Positions 17,701-24,860 of a stretch of DNA of 64,000 nt are shown in pieces. The stretch's first letter is position 1. Each line of letters opens with the position of its first letter. The notes below the pieces were generated by a model. The model was not told the DNA's origin. It was given only the letters and a program-made list of their open reading frames with translations, and searched no databases. A program made the position numbers and the translations under genes. Source of the DNA: SpSt-398 sp041752235 (GTDB lineage: Bacteria > Bacteroidota > Bacteroidia > Chitinophagales > Chitinophagaceae); assembly GCA_041752235.1 (NCBI GenBank), contig JBGSHM010000006.1:1-64000 (forward strand), given 5' to 3'.

Positions 17701-20521
17701 TGCCAATACCGGAATTATTTTGGCAGCAGCCAGTGGAGGAACTCCTGGCTATACTTATAGCATCAATGGAGTTAATTTTCAGGCCGGAACAAGTTTCACG
17801 GGATTGGCACCGGGTACTTATGTACTCTATGTTCGTGATATTACCGGATGCATCGGTACAACCGTGGTGGTAGTTCCCGCCTTGGCAGGGCCTGCATTAT
17901 CCGCCAGTTCAACAGCTACCTCTTGCGGTGCAAATACCGGAACCATTACCGCCAATGGAACCGGCGGAACAGCTCCATTACAATATAGCCTTGACGGTAC
18001 CAATTATCAGGCAGGCAATGTGTTTACTAATCTGGCCGCCGGTAACTATACGGTATATGTGCGGGATGCAAATGGATGTATCCGATCGGTTAATCTTACT
18101 CTGTCAAACGTATCTGGTCTGACATTGGCCGCCAGTTCGCTGGCTTCTAATTGCAGCAGTAACACGGGTACCATCACCGCCACGGCCACCGGAGGTACCG
18201 CACCTTTACAATATAGCATGGATGGAGTTACCTATCAGGCCTCCAACCAATTCACCAATATTCCTTCTGGCACCTACACGGTGTATGTTAAAGATGCCAA
18301 CAATTGTATCGTTTCCACTTCGGTTATTGTAACAGCCATTGCGGGACCCAATCTGACCATCACCACCTTGCATCAACCATGCTGTGGTGGTTCAAATGGC
18401 GCCATTCGCGCCAACGGAACGGGTGGGGTTGCTCCGCTGACCTATAGTCTGGACGGAGGAGCCTTTCAGTCCGTTGCTTTCTTTATTAATTTGGCGCCCG
18501 GTTTGCATACGGTCATCGTAAAAGATGCCAATGGATGTCAAACAACACAGACAGTTAATCTGATCAATGTTGGTGCAGGTACACCTCCCACCGATGTTAC
18601 TTTCCGGGTGGTAGATGGTCTGCCCTGTACCGGACAATTGGGGCGGATAAAAAATTTAAAGGGCGAACCAGGAGGGGGAGGTAACTCGTATGAGTTTAGT
18701 CTGGATGGGGGAGCTTTTACTACGTCCAACCAATTCACCAATGTAGCACCTGGCGTACATACGATCACGGCCAGAAATGAAGATGGATGTACCATCACCA
18801 AATTGGTAACCATTGGTTTGGCCAATCAGGCCACGGCGACCGTTACGGCCACACCCGCCAACTGTGGTTCTACCAATGGAACCATTACCGTCGTGGGGGT
18901 AGGAACCAACACTCCATATCATGTAAGTGTCGACAATGGGGCGAGCTGGGTAACTTTCTTTCCTCCGGGTGCCAATAGTCAAACCTTTACTGGTTTTGCG
19001 CCGGGGACCTACCAGGTTATGATCGCGGATGATGCCACTTTTGTCGCGGGCCCACCCGACGATCCGGGAGATTGTATCAACACGATCAATGTGGTAGTGC
19101 CTTCCATCGGAGGACCTGTGATTGCTGCCAGCCAGATCAACCCCAGTTGTAATGCGGCCACGGGTTCGATCACCGCGACAGCAAGCGGTGGTGTTGCCCC
19201 TTATTCATTTAGTTTGAATGGAGGTGGATTTCAATCTTCCGGAACATTCAATAATCTTACACCAGGTATATATGCGGTCAGTGTACAGGATGGTTCAGGT
19301 TGTAACAACGGCGTGAACATTACTTTAACAGGCCAGGCCTTACCAACGGTAACGGCCACCCTACTCTCTGCATCATGTGGATTGGCGAATGGATCTATTA
19401 CGGCCACCGGAACCGGTGGTGTGGCACCACTGGAATATAGCCTCAATGGAACCGTCTTTCAGAGCAGTAATCTTTTTACCGGTTTAGCTCCCGGCGTTTA
19501 CACACTCTATGTAAAAGATGTCAACAATTGCTATAGCTCCATTTCAGTAACGATCCTGAATACGCTTCTCCCAAGGGTCACAGCCTACACCATACCTGCT
19601 TCCTGTAATGTGGCGGATGGGGCCATTGTCGCTACCGGCACCCTGGGCTCAACGCCTTATACCTATAGTCTGGATGGTACCCAGTATCAAACCAGTGGGA
19701 ATTTTTCTGGTTTGTCAGCTGGCTTCTATACGATATATATTAAAGACAGTCGGGGTTGTATTAATACCACCGGGGTCACCATTAGCAATCTATCCGGACC
19801 TGTAATATCCAATGCAGTTTCAACGCCCGCAAATTGTGGAAATCCAACGGGAACCATTACGGTTACAGCAACTTCATTGGCGCTTCCCCTTGAATACAGT
19901 CTTGATGGAATAGTGTTTCAATCTTTCAACCAATTTACCGGCCTTATCCCCGGCCTTTATACCGTCACCGTTCGGGATGCATTGGGTTGTCGGGCTACCA
20001 GGGTTGTAACCCTCCTTTCTACCAATGGGCCACAAACACTCACGGCAACAGTGATCAATGCGGCTTGTGGATTATCCAATGGAACGATCACCGCGTCGGC
20101 AACAGGAGGAGTAGGGGCCTTGCAATATTCGATCAATGGGACAGTTTATCAGGCTAGCACCGCTTTCAGTGGATTGCCGGCTGGAATCTATACCTTATAT
20201 GTCAGGGATGCCAATGGTTGTATTCGTACACTACCGGTCACCATTACAAACCTTGCCGGCCCGGGGCTGCTGGCTTCCTCCACACCTGCCTCCTGCGGGT
20301 TATCCGATGGTACCATCACTGCTCTGGCTTCAGGCGGAACAGCGCCTTTGTCCTATAGCCTGAATGGAACTGTTTTTCAATCAAGCAATATCTTTCTTGG
20401 TTTGGCAACCGGGACATATACAGTAACAGTCAGGGATAATCGTAATTGTACACAAACCTATACTTTATCGGTGGGATCGGTGGGAGCCGTATTACCTCCG
20501 CTCATCATAACACATAATTAA
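14798..20521 (+). CDS. Large SprB-repeat adhesin, main part (gene interrupted upstream)
   Basis: This 1907-residue frame is the rest of the gene that begins at 14549. It first completes the N-terminal domain found in many type IX substrates, with GFLHLQRKV and a charged helix near residue 30. A beta-propeller-like region runs from about 210 to 560. Sixteen SprB-like repeats of about 76 residues fill about 650-1895. The protein ends in LIITHN and lacks a recognisable type A or type B sorting domain. SprB itself is the mobile gliding adhesin of Flavobacterium; whether this one supports gliding or attachment is inference. From the ATG at 14798 the product would have no signal peptide, so it would only be exported if the TGA is an artefact or is read through. 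Two secreted-protein genes follow directly. Confidence 0.8.
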   Translation: MPVLFTPTGFLHLQRKVRGITHDEEERLEKEGVSEEEIERRKEVVDKVLTFEWVAANPSPRILFEEPTTAYHTYGLIQGKARGYGRIIFQELYPGIDLILSSTPNQEKAGFEFSFHIKPGADPSQIRIRTGGDIVKEDLDASGGWKLESAIGDWFATKPQAFFYNKENRLTGASIAAHFKKQGEEMVFSFPEGFDRTKDWVIDPFVGTTANLSGLNAGKAKDVDFDYAGNIYVTGGGSFTGTHQLAKYDAGGNLLWTFNGSITLPAWSYGTYFGGWMVEKPTGHVYLGQGFSPGTGFRVVRINTNGLFDNYITAPNPTFMEAWKMFWSCNNGSPQILIAGGGLNSNINFGAFTPPGTAVNPVNITGIPFAGGTGWAQDISDFVFDPVTNDMYSIFGSTFGTPAVNNKIYKNTAPYSAASVAWTVPSGYLTIQEAANRPYLVAGGLSDNSANMLWVNASYLYYWDGKNLKAFNKANGTTVGTPVVTGNAPFAQGGIIADACNNLFIGEANGLIKVYQFNGTNFNDAPADITIPGMSGHAVYDLAYDESRKLLYVSGDGFVASVDVSAYCPTTFYTLTTVPNCATSGMTASVSPAPPLGSSVTYTLFNGSTTVATNSTGVFAGLLPNVTYTVVATINQFCNGVQTSANFLLPGPTIQTVNTAPACGINSGQISATATGTIGPYTFSLNGGAFQASGAFTGLSAGVYIVTAQDANGCKDTSMVVLTNPGGPQFTLQPVGATCGNNNGNVTILATGGLPPYSYSMNGSVYQANPFFTGLTGRSYTVYVKDAAGCVNSLPLFLTSSTAPQITAVLAAATCGSSNGNITAFGTGGTAPLSYSIDGNNFQSSNFFNNLTPGTYIVRVKDVTGCMATVTVILPNSPAPTITATTTAASCNNVNGSITVTGSGGLAPLQYSIDGVNFQALNIFAGLAAGSYTLTVKDASGCTNLIAVTVGTSNAPVVIGTITASSCSANTGIILAAASGGTPGYTYSINGVNFQAGTSFTGLAPGTYVLYVRDITGCIGTTVVVVPALAGPALSASSTATSCGANTGTITANGTGGTAPLQYSLDGTNYQAGNVFTNLAAGNYTVYVRDANGCIRSVNLTLSNVSGLTLAASSLASNCSSNTGTITATATGGTAPLQYSMDGVTYQASNQFTNIPSGTYTVYVKDANNCIVSTSVIVTAIAGPNLTITTLHQPCCGGSNGAIRANGTGGVAPLTYSLDGGAFQSVAFFINLAPGLHTVIVKDANGCQTTQTVNLINVGAGTPPTDVTFRVVDGLPCTGQLGRIKNLKGEPGGGGNSYEFSLDGGAFTTSNQFTNVAPGVHTITARNEDGCTITKLVTIGLANQATATVTATPANCGSTNGTITVVGVGTNTPYHVSVDNGASWVTFFPPGANSQTFTGFAPGTYQVMIADDATFVAGPPDDPGDCINTINVVVPSIGGPVIAASQINPSCNAATGSITATASGGVAPYSFSLNGGGFQSSGTFNNLTPGIYAVSVQDGSGCNNGVNITLTGQALPTVTATLLSASCGLANGSITATGTGGVAPLEYSLNGTVFQSSNLFTGLAPGVYTLYVKDVNNCYSSISVTILNTLLPRVTAYTIPASCNVADGAIVATGTLGSTPYTYSLDGTQYQTSGNFSGLSAGFYTIYIKDSRGCINTTGVTISNLSGPVISNAVSTPANCGNPTGTITVTATSLALPLEYSLDGIVFQSFNQFTGLIPGLYTVTVRDALGCRATRVVTLLSTNGPQTLTATVINAACGLSNGTITASATGGVGALQYSINGTVYQASTAFSGLPAGIYTLYVRDANGCIRTLPVTITNLAGPGLLASSTPASCGLSDGTITALASGGTAPLSYSLNGTVFQSSNIFLGLATGTYTVTVRDNRNCTQTYTLSVGSVGAVLPPLIITHN
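16745..20482 (+). repeat. Sixteen tandem SprB-like repeats within the adhesin gene
   Basis: Each unit of about 230 bp encodes a beta-sandwich of the form ..C..G.ITA.GTGG.APLQYSLDG..FQ..N.FT.L..GTYTVYVKDANGC. Units 9 and 10 are longer and more divergent, the rest are close in length. Each unit has two conserved Cys, one near the start and one near the end. The DNA copies are diverged rather than identical, so slippage is not obviously recent. Confidence 0.85.
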
Positions 20522-20522
20522 A

Positions 20523-21722
20523 ATGAAAAACCACTTACCAATCAAAATTGAAACAATGCAATCAAGGTTTAAACTGCTCAGATGGATGGGAGCGCTCCTG
20601 TTCCTTTTCCTCCAGGTCAATGACGTAAAGGCCCAATCGCCTTATCCCAATACAGGGGATCACTTCGTGTGTTTAAATGCCACAGAACCCTATGGGGTGG
20701 TATTAAACGCTGGATCAACGTATCAGTGGACAATCACACCCGTAGCCGGGGGAAATGGAACGATCATTCCCGGCGCAACCCCCAACCTGATCTCCGTAAA
20801 CTGGACCACCGCTGGTACGGCCACCTTACAAGTGATCGAAACCAATGCAAGTGGGTGCCAGGGTGATCCGGTCAGTATCCTTGTAACCATCAACCCGATA
20901 CCTACCGTCACTGTCAACTCATCCACTATCTGTGCCGGTACAACGGCGACAGTCACTGCCACACCAGGAGCAGCAGGAACCTATAACTATACCTGGACCG
21001 TGCCCGGAGGCGTACCCGATCCCGGCAACGTAGCCAGCTTTACCACCACCATTGCCGGAACTTATTCGGTAGTGGTTACGCAAGTGCCGGGAGGTTGTGT
21101 ATCTGCTTCCGCGAGTGGTGATGTAACGATCAATGCAGCGCCAAGTCTGGTGATCACCAACCCTGCCCTCGTATGTACACCTGGTACGGCTGACCTGACC
21201 GCGGCTGCTGTAACAGCTGGTTCTACGGCCGGCCTCACCTTCACCTATTGGACCGATGCGGCTGCAACAATTCCTTATGCCACACCAAATGCCGCCCCTG
21301 CAGGTACTTATTATATCAAAGGAGAACTGGCTGCAGGTTGCTCCAGCATTCAACCTGTAGTAGTGACATCTGCGCCTGCACCAACACTTGTGATCAATAC
21401 ACCAGCGGCCATCTGTGCACCTAATACAGTTGACCTGACTGCACCAGCGATCACTGCCGGTTCTACCGCTGGTCTCACCTTTACCTATTGGACCGATGCA
21501 GCGGGCACGATTCCCTATGCTACCCCAACCGCAGCTACAGCAGGTACCTATTATATCAAAGGCACTACGGCAGCGGGATGCTTTGTGATCCTACCAATTA
21601 CAATAACCGTGAACCCGATACCAACACCGGCGATCTCAGGACCAGATCCTGTTTGTATCACGGGATCAGGCAGCGTTTCAACCTATAGTACACCAAACGT
21701 AGCAGGTAATACATATACCTAG
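20523..21722 (+). CDS. Secreted Ig/PKD-like repeat protein, ended early by TAG
   Basis: The 399-residue frame has a signal peptide (ALLFLFLQVNDVKAQ) and then Ig/PKD-like domains, including two copies of a roughly 85-residue unit with GLTFTYWTDAA and AGTYYIKG. The start may be 20523 or the ATG at 20556. It begins one base after the adhesin stop, so both are probably on one mRNA. The frame stops at TAG 21720-21722 after NTYT, where the same protein earlier has YTWTV; a TGG to TAG change is the simple reading. The frame then stays open to 21908. It is likely exported by the type IX system but has no sorting domain I recognise. Confidence 0.7.
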   Translation: MKNHLPIKIETMQSRFKLLRWMGALLFLFLQVNDVKAQSPYPNTGDHFVCLNATEPYGVVLNAGSTYQWTITPVAGGNGTIIPGATPNLISVNWTTAGTATLQVIETNASGCQGDPVSILVTINPIPTVTVNSSTICAGTTATVTATPGAAGTYNYTWTVPGGVPDPGNVASFTTTIAGTYSVVVTQVPGGCVSASASGDVTINAAPSLVITNPALVCTPGTADLTAAAVTAGSTAGLTFTYWTDAAATIPYATPNAAPAGTYYIKGELAAGCSSIQPVVVTSAPAPTLVINTPAAICAPNTVDLTAPAITAGSTAGLTFTYWTDAAGTIPYATPTAATAGTYYIKGTTAAGCFVILPITITVNPIPTPAISGPDPVCITGSGSVSTYSTPNVAGNTYT

Positions 21723-21908
21723 ACCGTTACAGGTGGTACGATCACGGCTGGGCAGGGCACCAATCTGATCTCGGTGGACTGGACTACCCCCGGTTCAGGT
21801 TCAGTATCGGTCACGCAAACAATCACCGCAACCGGATGTGCGGCAACAGCAAACCTGACAGTCACGGTGAATCCGAAACCGACGACCTCAGCGATCAGTC
21901 ACAACTAA
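21723..21908 (+). pseudogene. 3' continuation of the Ig/PKD-like gene after the in-frame TAG
   Basis: The frame of the upstream gene continues for 61 codons: TVTGGTITAGQG, then LISVDWTTPG, a final domain strand and the end TTSAISHN before TAA at 21906-21908. Domain content matches the upstream part, and the last four residues I-S-H-N resemble the I-T-H-N end of the adhesin. This supports a single gene with a nonsense codon at 21720. Confidence 0.7.
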
Positions 21909-21920
21909 TCGGATCATAAT

Positions 21921-21962
21921 TCCTTCCGGCCCCTGTCGATCCTGACAGGGGCCCTGGAAGGA
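21921..21962 (+). terminator. GC-rich hairpin without a U tract
   Basis: GGCCCCTGTC (21928-21937) pairs exactly with GACAGGGGCC (21944-21953) around a six-base loop, and outer TCCTTCC/GGAAGGA arms extend it past a two-base bulge. It lies between the Ig/PKD gene and the sorting-domain gene. No T run follows, so it may slow or process the transcript rather than end it. Confidence 0.5.
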
Positions 21963-21981
21963 AATAGAAGGCAAAACATTC

Positions 21982-23049
21982 ATGCGTATCAACTGGCGTC
22001 ATATCATCTTTGGTTTGATCCTCTTGGGGAAACAATCCGATAGCAAGGCTCAGGCAGCCATGCCGGATACGGTATGTGCCGGTACCCAACGGATTTATCG
22101 GGTGAATGATGCAAGTGTACCCTCTACTTATATCTGGAAGATCAATGGCGCTATTCAAACCAGCCAAACCCATGAATTGACCATCACCTGGACACAACCC
22201 GGAACCTATGACCTGACCGTACAGGAAATGAGTGCCAATGGATGTTTGGGTGATATTCGATCCGGAACTGTATTGGTAGTTGCACCACCGAATGCTCAGG
22301 CAGGCCCGGATATGGTGATCTGTTATCTGGCTCCCGTTCGTTTACAAGGAAGTGGCGGCGCATCTTATCAATGGACACCTTCAGGCCTCCTAAACAATGC
22401 TACCATACCTGATCCCCAGGTAAGGCTTACCACGCCGGGCACTTATGATTTTTATCTTACTGTACAAAACATTGGTTGTTCAGGTGAGGATAGGGATACC
22501 GTACGCGTCACGATGCTCCCCCCTGTTGAAGTATTTGCAGGAAATGATACCTCTGTAGCCATTAATCAGGTCATTCAACTCCATGCCCGGATTCTGAGTG
22601 GTGGAAATATAGCAACCTATACCTGGAGTCCTCCAACAGGGCTGAATGATCCATTTATCGCCAACCCGCAGTTAATATTGAATTCGCCGGGCACGCGCAC
22701 GTACCGGGTGTCGGTTCGAAATGATATTGGTTGTGCAGACACAGATGATATTCAGATCAAAGTATTTGCCGCCGCGGATATTTATGTGCCGACAGCCTTT
22801 ACCCCCAACAATGATGGGCTCAACGACCTTGCTAAAGCCATACCGGTTGGCATGCGGGAATTCAGTTATTTCCGTATCTACAACCGATGGGGTGAACTTG
22901 TATTTGCAACGGCAGATCCATCGAAAGGTTGGGATGGTTTGTTCAGAGGAAAGGAACAGGATACTAATGTATTTGTGTGGGAAGCCAGGGCCATTGATAT
23001 GAATGGGAATGTGGTATTCAGGAAAGGAACGGTCACACTGATCCGTTAA
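21982..23049 (+). CDS. Secreted PKD-domain protein with type-B T9SS sorting domain
   Basis: This 355-residue protein has a hydrophobic N-terminus (IIFGLILLGKQSDSKAQ), two or three Ig/PKD-like domains (one with TYIWKING, one with GNIATYTWSPP), and from about residue 265 a gliding-motility-associated C-terminal domain: VPTAFTPNNDGLND, FRIYNRWGELVF, GWDGLFRG and a final KGTVTLIR. That domain directs export and surface retention through the type IX secretion system. It is the only one of the three clustered secreted proteins with such a signal, so it may be a surface partner of the other two. Its end overlaps the convergent nhaA gene by four bases. Confidence 0.88.
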   Translation: MRINWRHIIFGLILLGKQSDSKAQAAMPDTVCAGTQRIYRVNDASVPSTYIWKINGAIQTSQTHELTITWTQPGTYDLTVQEMSANGCLGDIRSGTVLVVAPPNAQAGPDMVICYLAPVRLQGSGGASYQWTPSGLLNNATIPDPQVRLTTPGTYDFYLTVQNIGCSGEDRDTVRVTMLPPVEVFAGNDTSVAINQVIQLHARILSGGNIATYTWSPPTGLNDPFIANPQLILNSPGTRTYRVSVRNDIGCADTDDIQIKVFAAADIYVPTAFTPNNDGLNDLAKAIPVGMREFSYFRIYNRWGELVFATADPSKGWDGLFRGKEQDTNVFVWEARAIDMNGNVVFRKGTVTLIR

Positions 23050-24236
23050 TCGGTTGAATCAGAATTCGAGACTGGTTTTTTTTTAAATAGAATAAATAAT
23101 CCAACCATGGAAGCAAAGATGGATGCCACAAGAATGGCAATCTTTGACTGAGTGATGGTTTCACCATTTGTATAAGCCAGTAAAGTGATAAAGATGGACA
23201 TCGTAAATCCGATACCGGCGATGATACCTGCTACGAGAATCCCACCCCAATTCACACCCAATGGCAGAGTGGCCAACCGGATCCTTACAGCCAGCCAGGA
23301 GAACCCTAAAACACCAATGGGTTTCCCCAATACCAGACCGGCCATGATCCCCAGACTATTGGCACTAAAAAGCGATCGGTGAAATCCTTCAGCGATCACA
23401 ATACCCGTGTTGGCCAGCGCAAAAACAGGGATGATGAAAAAGGCCACAGGTTTATGCAGGAAATGTTGCAACCGATAGGAGGGTGACCCTTCATCACCTT
23501 TTCCAAACGGAATGGCAAAGGCCAATAATACCCCGCTGATCGTGGCATGTACGCCTGATTGAAGAAAACAATACCACAGCAAAATACCTGGCAGAACATA
23601 ATAAACAAGTTTTTGTACCCCCAATCGTCCCATCAGGTATAAGCCACCAAAGATCCCCAGTCCGGCAAACAAATAGACCAGGTTCAGGTCATCCGTATAG
23701 AACAACGCGATCACCAAAATGGCCCCGAGATCATCAATAATAGCGAGGGCAGTGAGAAATATCTTCATATTGACAGGTACCCGATTACCAGCCAATGATA
23801 GGATGCCTAATGCAAATGCTATATCGGTGGCCATGGGAATGCCAAAACCAGTAACTGTTGGGGTGCCATTATTAAATGCAAAATGAATGACCGCAGGGAT
23901 AAGCATCCCACCCAGGGCTGCAGCAATGGGCAACATGGCATTTCTCCATTCGGATAGTTCCCCAACATATAACTCCCGTTCGATCTCCAAACCAACCAGT
24001 AAAAAGAATACGGCCATTAATCCATCGTTGATCCAATGCTCGATGGAAAGTCCACCTAATTTTTCATGCCAGAAATGAATATAGGAACTTCCCCAGGATG
24101 AGTTGGCTATGATTAGGGATATGATGGTGCATGCGATGAGGATGAAACCACCGGCCTTTTCACTTTGAAAAAATTCAGTAAAAAGTGTACTCAATCGGTT
24201 ATCTCTGGGTAATATGGGGCGTATGCGCTCTCCCAT
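23046..24236 (-). CDS. nhaA: Na+/H+ antiporter NhaA
   Basis: NhaA is an inner-membrane antiporter that expels sodium in exchange for protons, mostly at alkaline pH. The 396-residue protein has about twelve hydrophobic helices, the GLEIERELYVGEL segment after helix 2, the discontinuous-helix part with GIPMATDIAFALG and the ion-binding Asp pair in ALAIIDDLGAILVIALFY. The start codon overlaps the stop of the upstream DUF1572 gene as TAATG, so translation is coupled. The functional link between the two is not obvious. Confidence 0.95.
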   Translation of the reverse strand: MGERIRPILPRDNRLSTLFTEFFQSEKAGGFILIACTIISLIIANSSWGSSYIHFWHEKLGGLSIEHWINDGLMAVFFLLVGLEIERELYVGELSEWRNAMLPIAAALGGMLIPAVIHFAFNNGTPTVTGFGIPMATDIAFALGILSLAGNRVPVNMKIFLTALAIIDDLGAILVIALFYTDDLNLVYLFAGLGIFGGLYLMGRLGVQKLVYYVLPGILLWYCFLQSGVHATISGVLLAFAIPFGKGDEGSPSYRLQHFLHKPVAFFIIPVFALANTGIVIAEGFHRSLFSANSLGIMAGLVLGKPIGVLGFSWLAVRIRLATLPLGVNWGGILVAGIIAGIGFTMSIFITLLAYTNGETITQSKIAILVASIFASMVGLFILFKKKPVSNSDSTD

Positions 24237-24814
24237 TATTTTTTGTCCCCTTTGGAGAGCTCATCCGTAAAATGTTCCCTTCTTTTGGGTTGGGAAAATT
24301 TGTCTTTGTTATAATCCGCCGATCCACCGCGCGGAATCGACAGGGAGGCCCATCCATTCTCGGCAAGCATTTTTCCAACAAAAACAATATGCCCTACGTG
24401 ATAGGAATAGTGGGCCAACTGACGGTGTATGGTTTCCATAACTGTATGCCCCTGGTTGCGGATGTAAATGAGTTTGTCAAGATCCTCCGGCTGCAGACTG
24501 TCAAGGGCCTGGAAAAGGCGATCCCAGCCTTCGGTCCATTTATCCATCATTTCCTGTCGGGAGCTGACCGGTGTTTCAAACTCTCCTTCACGGTCACGCC
24601 ATTCCTTTTCCCCGTCAGTGTGAAGGAAATCTGTCCAACGGGAGAGCATGTTTCCCCATAAATGTTTAACGATCGTGGCCACACTATTGCTGTCTTCATT
24701 AAATTGGTGAAACAAATGCTCGTCCTTAAGTTGGTCAAAGGTTTTTTCGCCCAGTTGTTTGTAAAAGGCGAATTGTTTCTTTGCAGAAATAAGAAAATCG
24801 TTTTCCATAGGCAT
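24236..24814 (-). CDS. DUF1572 / DinB-like four-helix protein
   Basis: This is a protein of about 193 residues of the DUF1572 branch of the DinB/YfiT metal-binding four-helix superfamily. Helix motifs include SNSVATIVKHLWGNM with a candidate metal His, and HRQLAHYSYHVGHIVFVGK with two further His residues. Some DinB-like proteins are thiol-dependent transferases, but the activity of DUF1572 is unknown. The ATG at 24814 or 24808 is the likely start. It is coupled to nhaA by a TAATG overlap, and its promoter must share the 46-base gap with the divergent metalloprotease gene. Confidence 0.82.
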   Translation of the reverse strand: MPMENDFLISAKKQFAFYKQLGEKTFDQLKDEHLFHQFNEDSNSVATIVKHLWGNMLSRWTDFLHTDGEKEWRDREGEFETPVSSRQEMMDKWTEGWDRLFQALDSLQPEDLDKLIYIRNQGHTVMETIHRQLAHYSYHVGHIVFVGKMLAENGWASLSIPRGGSADYNKDKFSQPKRREHFTDELSKGDKK

Positions 24815-24860
24815 AAAATTACCGCTATTATTTTGTAAATTACTCCATAAACTTGCCGGC

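Noticed and set aside
14780..21722. Stop-codon reassignment or selenocysteine to explain the TGA and TAG
   Set aside because: TGA, TAG and TAA all end normal genes elsewhere in the window (for example the LolA-like, pyrF and aroK genes), two different stop codons are involved, and no SECIS-like hairpin is evident.
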